A stretch of DNA of 64,000 nt, from positions 20,951,823 to 21,015,822 of the forward strand of contig NC_089867.1 in assembly GCF_036373705.1 (NCBI RefSeq). The letters run 5' to 3'. The notes beneath the pieces are model-generated. The model was given only the letters and a program-made list of their open reading frames with translations. It did no database searches and was not told the origin of the DNA. Below are positions 23,990-37,001 of the stretch, piece after piece (positions within the stretch are counted from its first letter, which is position 1; each line of letters begins with the position of its first letter). This DNA is from Amia ocellicauda. Its lineage: Eukaryota > Chordata > Actinopteri > Amiiformes > Amiidae. The translations under genes and the position numbers were made by a program.

Positions 23990-26900
23990 CTATCCTTGGA
24001 GGACGGATCCAGGCAGCAGGTCGCTCTTCTCCCCAGGACTGGGCACGGCCATCCCATTTCGGGTACACCCTTGGGGATTGTCCTCGCTGCTGCAGCCCGG
24101 CAACCCCCCGATCATTGAGCCCAGTGTGCCCATCGCACCGGAGGGCTGCTCCACCAGTGCAGACACGCGCAGCGGGCTGTCTGGCCCTGGACGCTGGGCA
24201 CTGCTGCCGCGCTCCTGCAGGGAGACGGGGGTGTTGTTCTCACTGGTGCTCTGGAACGCAGTGCTGGTATTGGACTGGGAGGGGAAAAGACAAAAGTGCA
24301 CTGAAACTGAATTCCAGTGAAAAGTTGCCTTAAACCTGTACATTTCGTGTTGCTAAATAGGTTGATCTATTGATTTCTGATGTTTGTATTTGTGAAGTTT
24401 GGAAGATAAGGCAGTGACCGGTGAAAGGATTGGTTTTTTTTTTTTTGTATTACGACCCAATGAACTGCATTTACCAACGTTGTGAAATAAATGGGGAGAG
24501 GGGGTAGAAAAGCCCAGGTTAAATGAAAGATAATGTATAGTCCAAACCTGTTCGCCAGAAGTGTTGCTCCCATTTCCCATTTTCTTCTTCCTCGACAGAC
24601 CGGGTTTCCAGTGGCAGACCAGGCTGTCGTTCTGGACGCTGTAATTCTTGTGTCCAATCAGCCAGTAGGTGTTCATTTTACCTTTTCCCTGAGAGCCAAG
24701 AGAAATACAGCTTATGGACTCTGACTGCACATTTAGCTCTCCATGGATACAAGACCAGTCTCCAAATTTAAAACACTGATTTAAGAGCCAGTATGAAAAC
24801 AATGTAGGTTTATATTCCGAAGTGGATTAGTATGACTCCAGTTGTAAATCTCCCACAAAGACCAATCAGAACTTGGCATCCTTAATGGCCATTATCTCTT
24901 GTACTTTATAAAACCAAACCAGGTTATAATTGATAGGTTAATTGTCCTCAGACAAACGTGGCAGGAGCTAAGGAGTACCAACACCCAACTAAACTCTAAT
25001 TTGTGTAATCTAGTGTCACTTCAATTAGAACTGGGAGCTGATTCGCTAGGTCTAAAGGGCACTTTGAAGCCCTTTTATATGTTTAATTGTTACATCAATT
25101 TCTGAATATCTGAAACGCACTGTGTAGTGGACAGATTTTTTACAGGGCCTAGAATACTAGGTACTCCATAATAATGGAATCCATTTGCCACATATTTAAA
25201 GTATAGTGATGATAATAAGCACAGATTCTTTGAATAATTACAATAGTGCAAGAGGAGAATAATGTTTATGACAAGTTTTGTTATTGCAAACTGGAATCTC
25301 TGGAATGCCTTTAATCATCTTGTAGGGCAAAAACATTTACATTCACTTGTGAAAATGCACAAACACAAGGAATAAGGCTTGGGGAAACAACCGTCTTCCT
25401 CTGCCTCACCTTGACTTCAATCTCCCCTCTGAGCTGCAGCTCATAAGCGTCGTCCTTCATCAGGGCGATGTAGGTGGCAGAGCTCACATGCACCTTCTGA
25501 GCTGCACGGAAACATAACTATCCGTCACAAACATTGTGTGTAAGAAGTCAGATCAAAGGATTTGGTTCACGAACTTTCGGCGTCTTTGAAAACAAAATAA
25601 AAGCTTGGCCATGCTATTGTCATAGAAGAAAATGCCCATTGGCACATCTTTAATTTACATGTATCTATTTAAAAGAAGATGTGAGAATGCCAGGGTTCCC
25701 ATTTGTGATTAAAGCAAGAGTGGGCGTAGTGAGGCGGGTATTAAAGTCTTTTTTAAAGTCTGTTTTTTCTACACTGTGCTACTTTTTAATTGTTTTGAAG
25801 TGCCAGTAGTATTCAGAACAACGCAACTGTGTTAAAATGACCAGCAGAGTGGTGCAATGGATCTGAATTCAGCCCACCTTCGATTCATGCAGTTCTACAG
25901 TGTTTACCAGTTTTCACTGAAAACACATCACACACACACACACACACACACACACAACACCCCAGGCTCCTCCTCAGCACTGAATAATAACGCAAGCTGC
26001 CGTGCGTGTGCTGGGCTGAGACAATGAGGTTGGGAGGAGGGACGCTGCGTCTTGCAAGGCAGAAATAGCCGTCACTATGGTGATGTATTAACTGAAAATA
26101 TGCATGAAAACATTTGTGGATTCATATGAAAACTAAATCCATATCCTGGAGCTGCATATTGAAACCCTCTGCTGTGCCCCGGGTAAGGTCCACCTACGCA
26201 GGCTGGTGGATTCCATGCGAGAGGCTGTGTTGACTGTGTCTCCGAACAGGCAGTACCGCGGCATCTTGTAACCCACAATCCCAGCAACACAGGGGCCTGG
26301 ATTGGGCCGACAGAGCACAGAAGAGTCAGTTAATACTGGCTTCTGGATGTAATTAAAATGAAATGATCATCTAAACAGTCAATCTCTTTAAGGGTGTATA
26401 TCCCTGTTACAGTCCTATTAGCATATACAGCCCTGGCCTTCAATAAGAAGAAATTATCAATAATAAATACTATCCTTCTGCATGCCTGAAGCACAATAAA
26501 GCAGAAACCTTTGCTGGTCAGCTTGTCACAGTTAACACACAGGACCTGCGGACAACTAGAGTCCAAGTACATCCTTTGGTCTGTGAATTGTGTTCAGTAA
26601 GACTTATTTATTTATGTTGACATTGAGCTCTGCCGTGTTTGGGAGATTACATCCGAACTACAAAAGCAGAAGCCCCCATATAAATGTGTGTTTATCCATG
26701 CCGTGTGGGGGATGCTGGTCATATCACTGACCGGTGTGGATGCCAGATCTGAGCTGCAGCCGTTTGGTGGGCATGTGGGGAATGGGCACCTGCCGCACAG
26801 CAGCCACCAGATCCAGGGACATTTTGGCAATTTCATCGGCGTGCTTGTCCCCATTCCTCTCTGGCAGGCCGCTCACGACCATGTAGGCGTCTCCTATAGT

Positions 26901-29900
26901 CTCCACCTGGGAGGAATACAGTGACAGAAGAAAAAAACCTTTCTCTGTTAAGAACGGGTTCATCATTTATAGCTGTTGAGACAATTCAGATGAGCCCAGC
27001 TCCGTGAAGCTCATTTTGGTCTTCGCAAAATGAAAAACACTTTATATATATATGTTTCAGTCCATCTGTGCTCACCTTATAGACATCGTAGGAGTCAATG
27101 CGAGTGTCAAAACACACATACAGGTGGTTTAGCATCTCCACAACCTGCAAGGGGGTGCAGGAGGCCGAGATAGCCGTGAAACCCACGATATCCGAGAAGA
27201 AAATTGTTACCTGTAGCAGGAAAAATAAAGAAATGAAGGACATCTGAAAAGAGGCTTTTTAAAATGATCATTCATATTTGACTGAACTTGTTTAGTTGCA
27301 TTCACTCTGCTGCTCCTGTCATTGTTGTCATTTTTTATTATATATTATCTTCAAATAATATCTGATCTACTCTAACTGACATGGCAGCACTTGGATCTGT
27401 CTGTGTTGTTCTTGTATTTTGTCAATACGCAATACGCAACAATAAATATACAGTTTATATGTATCGGGCTGTTTTAAATTTAAACTGACAACAAAATTAT
27501 GCCTTTCATTCTTCATGATGAAGTAGCGCAAAACAAATGTGTCAAGATTCAGTACTTTTTTTAATTTACATAGATGCATGAAAGAAAAAATCACCAGGCT
27601 TTGAAGTCAGCTGTTTACATGCTGGACTATTAGTGCTGCCTGAAGTGCAAGGTGAAACATAATCATAAACTTGCTGTGTTGGCCAAATATTATTGAAGCT
27701 CCCATGTTAATAAGGCAGACTGCGACTTGTTTGCTTTCCTGCTATATTCAGGGCGGCTTGTGAAGATGTTTATTTCCTTTAACTTTATGAGAAGCTTTCA
27801 CTCAAAATAGTGTAAATCATTAATGTCACAAAAGCATATCTTCATTTACATTGTTTCCTTTTATTGGCAATTTTCTAAATCTTATGTATCTGCACAACCA
27901 ACACTTTAGCTTTAGAGTGCATTTGTGAATCTATACAGATGCGTCTTTTGTTTTTTAATGAAGCTGCTGTTGGTAATTGTATCAAATTTCCACTATGTAG
28001 CCTTTTATTGATAATTATTGTTGCGGTGTTGCTTTGGATCCCAGCTTGTTGTCGTGGCTGAACAAGCCTTGCTGAGCTGAACACTCTTTTCTCTTCATGC
28101 TCTATCTGCTGATGAATATGTAATACTATAATTAAAGGTAATTATTTAGACAATAACAACAAATCAATAGAATGCATATGATTAAAAATCTTGCTCGGTT
28201 CTCAACACAACCGAGTGATTTTTGGGCATTAGGAAGATTATTAGTTTTGTAAATCTCTCCAGAGACACTTATTTAATATAAAATTGCGTAAGAGAGACAA
28301 ATAGAGATTATTTATTGTAAATGTAAGATCTGACAGAATAAAATCTGATTATTCTGAAGAAAGCAAAGATAGGCTCTTAATTAACTGTAATACAGCTTGC
28401 TCTGATAGAAAATGCATTTAAACCATAACACAATATTAAATAATGTGTAATTTATCTTTTCCATTGTGTGGTATATTCAAACATAAAAATCATCATGATG
28501 AAATACTAAACAAAATCAATCCAATTCTTCTGTCTTCTATGTAAACAAGTTTGAAAGGAAGTAGACATTGATATAGATTTTCTGTCTGGAACAGGAGAGA
28601 TGTAGACATTGTTTGAAGATTAATATTTACAGTTACACAAGTATCTTCAGAGATTATATTTCCACACCCATGTGATTGTGAAGGGCAGTGGAAGATGTCA
28701 GCTAGACAGGTCATGCTATTTTATGACCTTTGCAACACTGTGCTGTATCTTACATTCTCGTAGCTCTCGGCTTCCACGTGCTTTTGCTGACGCAGCTGCT
28801 TAGCCACAAATTTGGGTAACATCTGGTGTAAGAGGTCCTCTGCCAGGCGCCTCTCCCGCTTGAGGTCTTCTGTTCTCTCCTTTAGGCTCCTCGCGTAGTT
28901 CTGTATCCATTCGGTCATCTGTTTGAAGGACAGCAGCACGATGGGATAGATAAGGCAGGCAATGGTCAACAGGCATATCTTGAGGCTCACAGTGGAGAGG
29001 AAGTCTCGAGATTTCCTCTTCAGATTCTGCCGGGCCCTGTCAACCAGACAGGCCTGCACCTCACTCAGCCCAGAAATGACATCATCCGTGGTTTCGGCAG
29101 AACTCAGATCCAGGAAGGTCCATGAAAGGTAGTGAAGGGATGTGTTTCCAAGTTCAGTCAAGTGCTGGGAAAGGTTACCATTCTCCAGCCAGCAACTCTG
29201 CAGGTTCTCAGACAGCAGCATGGCCAAGTTCAGCCCATGCACGGCCTCGGGCCAGGTCTGAGTGGACAGGGGGGACAATGCACCATGTAAGTTGTGGGTG
29301 ACCTCTTGGAACCCCATAAGGAGCTTGAGTGACAGCACATCTGCCCAATCAGAATGGAGCCTCGCCTTTCTCAGATCCAACTCTGGGTTCCCCCACACTT
29401 CCAGGAGCTTTAAAATGGCCAAGGAAAATGTTGCCATTGTGTCATTAATTTCTAAGTCCTTTTTTTCCCAGGACGCATTGAGGGCTTCAGCGATAGCTCC
29501 CACAAGCCTTTCACAGAGTTCATTCTGCTCTTCAGCACATGGCTGCGCAGGACCACTGGCCTGCAGCTCCATGGTTTTACAGACCTGGTCAATCCACTGT
29601 ATTATATAGTTGGAGGGCAGCTGACACGTCACAGGCAGTGTTGTGTTACTTGACCAGCATGAGTTTCGCTCGCCCTGCAGCACCCTGGTGAGTCCGAGGA
29701 CGAGGTCCGTCCTGCAAGAGCTGAGTTCAGAGAGAGCCGCCTCGGAGTCCCGCCACACCTGCAGGCTGTTGCTGAGGTCCACGGATACTGAACCCAGGAG
29801 AGCCAGCAGCGAGATCACGCACGCCGTCAGAATCCGACGAACTGTCCGGTTCCTGCCTAGGCTGGAGGTGAAGGAACACCTGTAGGAGACGGTTAGAAAA

Positions 29901-31877
29901 TAGATAATGCATTAACCCACGTTCTTGGATCCACACATTTATTTTTCTGTCTCTTGTTATTCCAAGCAAACATCTTTTCATGCTTCTTTGTGTCATCCAC
30001 AGTTTCTGTATCATTTGTGTTAAATGACAAGGTTTCACAGCCATAAGTGATATATATAAAAGGCATCTGTTCTTTACTTTTTATTTTCTCCATCTCAGTT
30101 TAGAGTGCAATTCTGGTTTGTTGACCACTATAAACCCAGGTAAAACAGATGCCACTCAGTACTAAACAGATCAAAGTGTACAGGTAGTGTTTTGTTAATT
30201 TACATTTACAATTTTGTTGTTGTCATTTATGTTGTTAGAATATCTTTCACTGGAAGAACCTAGTAAACCCTGTTACTCAATATGTAATGGCTTCTCAGTG
30301 TCTATATAGGTTCCACAGGTAATCTCTTCCTAATTCTACCACTCATCCTTCATACCTTATAATTCTTAGTGAAATATTACAAATTGAAAATATGTTGATG
30401 TTATTGCGGAATCCTTGTTAAATAAATGCATAATGATAAACAAATACACCGCTGTTTAATATTATATTTCTTGAATAATTAACATGCAAGTACATTTCAT
30501 GTTAACTAGAATAACCGATAAATAATTAACTACTTTATATTAAATTTCAGTCTACGAACATTTTATAATCACTTATCAGCGATCATATTGCAAATAAAAC
30601 GGTTTTGGCAACCGATAAAACCCGGAGATACCAAGCTGCAACTATTATCACTAATAATAGTCATACCCTATTAATAATAAAAATAATAGCCTATTTTTAT
30701 TTATTTATTTATTTATTAGACGATAATACAACACATTTAGACAGTCGTATCGCTAACGGATAAATTAAATTTGTGTCATTTATATTGATAATTCTAATAA
30801 TTTAATAAAAGACGGGCGTTTTAAACTATAATAAATGTTAACGATATACCTCAATTGTTTTTTTTTTAATATATAAAGAAGATTAATACATTTGTATAAA
30901 TTGTATAAATTCCAGTTTTAAAGGATTTAACAATAATAATCATTTATTTTTCCATTTACAACAAAAGCACAGAAAATAAAATATAGTACGATTAGCCAGT
31001 GCAATAGGTCGCCTAATTGCGTAATTTGGGCTCTCATATCACTTGTGCTAATTTTATACAAATACTTCCAGGATAATATATAAAAATATAAAAATCAGTA
31101 TTCAGAATATCTGGCAGATTAAATAAACTCTTATCTTTAAAAGAGAAACCAACAATTAACTAGTTATAGGCTACACGATTTTCGTAAAAGAAACGAGTTT
31201 GTCCCATTTCTTTAATCTTTTATTTTCTTTAAGTTAAAATACAAACAACATATCTTTTTAAATACAACTGATATGATGATGATGATGATGATGATGATTT
31301 CAGTTATTGTACAAAATTGTATTCGGATTTGTACCAATATGGTGTATAATTTGTATATTATGTATCCAGTGCTTATGAAAATAAACTTTTCAATTTAAAA
31401 TTTGTATATACTATATTTTAGTTTGGAAATAAAATGTAATACATTTACCTTTAGTAATAATGCTGTCAAAATATATGCATTTAGTTAAAAGACACGAAGC
31501 TTGTATATTTAAGCTATGCAGACAGTAGCCAGAGTAAATCAATATATTCAACATCAACGCTTGGGAGATGATTAAATCATTTTCTGCTACAACAGATATT
31601 TAAACACACGACAGTCAGCTTTAAATACCCGGTAATATGTTCAGCTGATTATGGTGTTATTGGTTTGTTCATTCGGCATCATAAATCCAGAAATAAACAC
31701 ACATGTGCATTACCTACAAAGCTCACAGTCGCTCTCGGCCTCTTCTCTTGGTAAAGGTTTCTTTCCTGGTTTGGGTCTCCTTTGCTGGATTTTACTAAAT
31801 GTCCCCTTCAGAGAAGACGATGACAGGGTCCCTGAGGCAAAACAGTCCTTTTTCATAGACCTCCCTACTCCTGACAT
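23990..31877 (-). CDS. Two-pass membrane guanylate cyclase without kinase-homology domain (NIT-GC-like)
   Basis: Eight coding exons (31714-31877, 28754-29879, 27076-27210, 26732-26906, 26198-26296, 25410-25501, 24548-24688, 23990-24274) join in frame at GT/AG borders to 738 residues. The ATG is the first after an in-frame TAA nine bases upstream. Order: basic cytoplasmic N-terminus (1-70); first membrane helix (about 71-88); mostly helical ectodomain (about 90-350) with eight cysteines and five N-glycosylation sequons; second membrane helix (356-373); coiled linker with [14 protein letters not shown] (374-425); class III cyclase domain (431-597); Ser/Pro-rich tail. Both metal aspartates (FFSDIVGFT and ETIGDAYMV), the guanine-selecting E and C ([16 protein letters not shown]) and the NTASR motif are present, so cGMP production is expected. 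Natriuretic peptide receptors have one pass, a larger ligand domain and a kinase-like domain, all lacking here. The two-pass layout matches invertebrate NIT-domain cyclases; the NIT identity is inferred from architecture. Confidence 0.88.
25843..25905 (+). repeat. Degenerate tRNA-like sequence (initiator-Met-like 5' half)
   Basis: AGCAGAGTGGTGCAATGG closely resembles the 5' half, including the A box, of an initiator methionine tRNA. A weak B-box-like CTTCGATTCA follows about 40 bases on. The 3' half does not fold convincingly, so this is a tRNA relic or SINE head in an intron of the cyclase gene rather than a working tRNA. Confidence 0.3.
25929..25956. repeat. (CA)n microsatellite
   Basis: About 14 CA units in an intron of the guanylate cyclase gene. 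Confidence 0.95.
31272..31298. repeat. (ATG)n microsatellite
   Basis: Nine trinucleotide units in intron 1 of the guanylate cyclase gene. Confidence 0.95.
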
Positions 31878-31879
31878 CA

Positions 31880-33235
31880 GATCTTAATTATAGGTTACAA
31901 CTGAGAAGAAAATCAATTCGGATCTCAAATTTCCTCCTTTTATATATAAAGATATAACGTTTATAATAATGGATTTAGTCTTAATATCCACCTAAAGCAT
32001 GACCGTCAGTGTCACCAGGGCCCGTTTATTCCAAGTGGATATCAATTAACGACCGCCCTTCTGTGGTTTTGTAATGTCCAATTAATGCCGGGCGAGGGCT
32101 GTCTATTTAGTGCGCAGTTTAAAGGATGGATGGTGAATAGGCCAATGCGCAACCGGGTTTATTGACAGTTTTGCCTAATGGAAGCCAGGTCTTTGATTTT
32201 TCTTTGCTGGTGATAATGCAAAAAACTCCATACACTGCTGTGGAAAATGCATAATTCGTCTACGTTAAAGTCTGGCGTCATTAATATAAAATATGATATA
32301 ATATTTCTTAAACTCTACTCAATAATATTGAAGTTCAATAATCTGGCAGCTCTGGAAACCTACACGTTAATAAACAACCACGTCTTTTAATCACAAACAT
32401 TAAGGTGTCCAGTATTTCTGTGGTGCTGCAAGGATTCTTACTTTTTGCAATGTCATATTTTAGTCTCTTTAAGAATTGAAGTATATTTTGTCTGTTTTTA
32501 TTTGAGGGTCTGCCAGGGCCCATTGGAAATCTGCTCAAGTAAAACTTTCATCTGCTCGGACAGAAATCGAAACACAATTTGACACCAGCCCACCCTGTTT
32601 TGATGATGTTCTCCTGGATAAAGGTGAATTAGCTATAAGATTGAGGGGCAACGAGATGCCAAGTCTCTTCATTGAACTCATAGCCCAGGTCTTCTTCATG
32701 CTTCCAGAGGATTGTCGCATTTCTGTTTCTAGTTGGGAGATTGCAGTTTCACCAAATTATACCCGTGTGTGTGAGGGTGACTAATTGAGGAGGTGAATGG
32801 CCTGCTCTTCTAACGGCTCATTAGAATCACAGAGCCTTTTGATGCGCTGGTACAGGGGCCAGAAGGTTTCCACACCGCAGCTGCGGCCGTGTTCCTCTTG
32901 TGAAGCTACAGATCTGTGCTGGTACACGAGGGGGTTTCAGCCCATCAGCCTGAATTTTACTGCGTTCCAACTTTACGATTTACAAATAGTCCTTTCTCTG
33001 ATTTATTGAAAAAACTCATCATGTCGCTCAGATAGGACAGGTAACACCTTTTACCATTTACCTTATTTACCTTCTGTAATATTTAAGGATGTTACCTCCT
33101 TGTGGTCATGAAATTCCCAGTACTTCACAAATATTAGTTTGAACAGCTACAGGGAAGTAGCTGTATCATATTGTAATCCTGTTTGGAAAGAATGTTCATC
33201 AAGTTAGTAGAAAAATATTATTGATAAAAAATATA
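31880..33235. other. 5' flank of the guanylate cyclase gene
   Basis: No TATA box is obvious close to exon 1. A block at about 32,000-32,180 is less AT-rich than its surroundings and could hold the promoter. No further gene is recognised up to the presumed KIAA2013 3' end. Confidence 0.35.
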
Positions 33236-33239
33236 ACTA

Positions 33240-35770
33240 TTTAAAATGATTTATTTATTTTGAATCCACAAAAAACACAAATTAAATCTTGAATTTACAG
33301 TTAAAAGCAAATCTCACTAAAATTTAGTTTATAGGAGCACATCATCTCACAGCAGAGCAACCTTCACAAAAATGTGCGTACAGTTGTACAATTAGACCCG
33401 AAAAGCCATACTTTTATTTACACATAGGCATTCTCTGATAATAAATATTGTTTGTGAATTTAATCTCACATCTGTTCAGTGCATTTCAGTAGAATTTTAA
33501 ATGAGGATACCCACATTTCATTCTTTCCCAATTTTTGCATTCTCTGTCAGGCAGTCAAATCATTGTACAGCTTAAACCCTTGTAACTGATGTTTTGCATC
33601 GGTGACCCATCCAAACTCCGATTTAGCCCAATTACTAGCGCTGTCTGCACTCTAGGGCCTAACCAGACATGCCTATCCAGACATGTTTGAGCCACAAGGA
33701 TACACTTTGTGTGATCACTTTTTTGATCTCTTTCCCCAACCAAGAAATATGGATTATATATACATTTCTATATAAAAATATCCTTATCATATAATTAAAC
33801 GAGTAGTTTGTATATATGCATTATCCTGTTCTAAATGGCATTTCCCAATACAAGTGCTCAATGTGAATCTCTGCCGTTTCTGAAAGCATCCCGTCCTCGC
33901 TCACTACGCCAGCGTTTCTGAGGAGACTTCTCAAAGTGGACTAAGCGGAGACGCAGTCCGGGTTTGCAGTGCATCCAAGTTGTTCAGACAGAAACACATC
34001 ATTCTATTGCAACACTCATTTTCTTCCCCAGACAAACTCCATCTAGACTCTTCGACAATGTTTTAAAACCGGTTGTCATTGAATAGTGACTCTTTGAGGC
34101 AGAATGCTGAATGACAATCCAAACAAAACCACAAAATCCCATGCTAGACCTATAATGATATGTAAAATACACAAACATAAACTACTCCCTTCATAGTCAT
34201 GTATATCAACTGATTACATAAATCACTTCAGAGACAAACTAAATAAATTATAGCTGACATTCAAAATCAATCAAGCAAATTCTTACACTGAATTTCCAAT
34301 GAATAATTCTTATCAGTGTTTCATATTCATCTTAACAGAAAAATTCAGTTTTTGGTGCAGATCTAAACAGGAGTTTATACAAGCCAGACAAATGTGATGG
34401 GGACCCCATTAAAGGTCTTTGTTGATGAATCACTTGGAAGAGTATTGCATTTTATAAGCTTGGTGCAGCTTACCTTATAATGACTGCTCTTTGGACTTGT
34501 CAGTATCTTATTAAAAGTTATAAGGCACTTTCCAGGAATTGCTTGTGCATCAGTTTTTCTTGCTTTCTAGAAAATCATTTTACATTACACACACCACAAT
34601 TAAAACTAAAGAATAAATAACAATCATATTAATAAAAAACCATTCTGAATGCACTGCAGTCTGTTATATAACATCACCTACTTCACAGATGTCGATTCAG
34701 TCTTTTCAGCTGATTTTTTTCACTCCTGCTACTCAAGGCCCCTTGCTATGAAGAAAATAAATTGAACCCAAGGTGAGTGGACAAGAGTCGATACAGACTG
34801 TTTGTACACACAAACACATTTCACAAATATTTGTCTGGTTTTACAAACCCAGATTAGCACTAGTATTGGACTATGCTCAACCCAATGTTGTTTATGGAGA
34901 GAAATACAAATTGAGTGTTTGAAAGCAGATTAATTTAAATTGTAATACAGAACAACACAATTGTTTTTCTCTAAACTGGATTCCTCCCATTAGATATTTG
35001 GAAACTATTACTTTTTAGCATGTTTAATCATTCAGGGGTAAAAAGGTATAGGCACTGTATATACTCAGATTTACTACGAGCTGTAATGTTGTGGATCTCC
35101 AGTTCTGACTTGTTTTTCCTTTAAAACATGTTCTTGATACCAGGGGCAATTGTCACTGGATTAGACTAATTGTATAAATAACTTTGTCTTCTCAAACAAT
35201 TGCCAAAATGTGCTAGGCACTCAGGCAAAGATAGTCAGGAATTATATGACAATTTATATTTTAGATCAATCAAAAAATATTTCAATTAATCTAAACTATT
35301 TTTTTTTTTGGGTGTCTCACTCATATACTGGTATTAAAATGGATGTCAATGGACTTATGTCACCTGCATTAAGTGAAAATCATTCTTTTCACTGAATCAG
35401 TGGAGGATCACATGTTACATAACCAAAGACATGTTGACGTTTACAATAATTTGTTGTTCTGGAATCTGTGCTGTTGCTTATGGTGTGATTTAGTATTGAC
35501 AATGTCAGGAATTATGGAAGATGGATGTAGACTCTAGATTTTAAAGCAGACCTATTTCAAATTGAGAAGATAAAACCATTTCCAAAATGCCTGTGATAAA
35601 CAGAAAACAAAGAAAATCTACACCAGACAATTACTTTCTGTTAATACATGAGTTTCTCCCTATAATCGTCTTAATTAAAAAATGATGTATTCACAGCTAC
35701 ACACAGAACGTCTGAAAACATTAGGGGTCGTCTTTGCAGTTCCTTCACATGACGGTTGCTTCTTTGGGTC
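33240..35770 (-). other. Probable 3' UTR of KIAA2013
   Basis: Starting from the candidate last coding exon (stop at 35,771-35,773) the minus strand has no genes for 2.5 kb. It then reaches two overlapping AATAAA signals at about 33,248-33,257, which would define a long 3' UTR. The block at 33,840-33,990 has unusually balanced composition and could be a conserved UTR element. This depends on the third exon being real. Confidence 0.4.
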
Positions 35771-36839
35771 TCATTCGTCACCGCTGTTGGTCATTACCTG
35801 GTCAAAAGTGATCATTAAAAAGTAACAGTGTTAGTGCCTTAACGCCACCTGCCAATCAGGAAGTCACACTCCAAATCCTAAAATGTGTGTCAGTACAAAT
35901 CCCAGAGAAACACAAATCTAACTCTGTATAGTGTCTTTGTGCTTGACTTGCATGCGGATAACTGAAAAATAGTTTACAGTGTCTCATATTCAAAGCAAAT
36001 TCAGTTAAGACATTCAGTTAAATATACCTGTGTAAACTAGCCGTGGTTATAGAGACATTATTAGTAATAATAACGAGGAATAGAGGGTCTTGAATGTGAA
36101 CTCAATGGTGGAATAAATAATGAATGAAGCTTAAAATAAACTATTTAATACAATCTGAAAAGGTTGATGGAAACAAGCCAAGCCTCAGAAAACAATCTCA
36201 CATCTGACAGAGTGCAGGAGTTGCCAAACAAATAGATCGGGCTCGTGTCTGTCACCCTCTTCCCATGGATTTTAAATGCTGGCGAAGGAGGAAACTATGA
36301 AAGCCACCGATGGCTCAGATGAGCCGCGAGATTCAAAAATATTATTTTTTAAAGAAATAGTGTTTGTGGGCTGATGGGGCAGTTAATAAAGTTAATGCAT
36401 TTAATAAAGTAAAGCAATAATTGTTATTTAAAACATTAACAAATCTATGATGTTTAGTAAAAATACAGAAAAGTATAGTTAAGTGTGGAAAGGGAAAATC
36501 AAGACTGTATAGTGCACCCAAGGTTTGATATATACTTCACATTGTAAATACACAGTCGCTGTAGAATTAATGAGACACCACCCTTAAATTCTCTAGTTGA
36601 TTTAATTAAACGAAATCAATGGAAAACTCAAACACACACCATGAATCCACAAAGAAAGGAAAAGTGACAATTGGCGATTCGTTTTTAAATCAGCTGAAAT
36701 GTTTCAAAGCCAATATAATCCAGTTTTCTGAAAAGCTCCCCGAATGGATATTTAGAACAACTGCACAATATCAGTGGCTGCACATTTGAAGGTTTGAGAA
36801 GAGAGCGATGCAGGGCCAGAATTCCTGTTTTATTTCACC

Positions 36840-36902
<63 letters not shown>

Positions 36903-36969
36903 GCACACATACATACATACATACTCACATATATATATTTCTTCACAAGATGTGTGTGTGTGTGTGTAA

Positions 36970-37001
<32 letters not shown>

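Noticed and set aside
29262-29609. Plus-strand 115-codon frame opposite guanylate cyclase exon 2
   Set aside because: It lies entirely antisense to the clear ectodomain exon.
36552-36660. CACAGTCGCTGTAGAATTAATGAGACACC-like block as a transposon end
   Set aside because: No matching inverted end or target duplication was found, so it was left unannotated.
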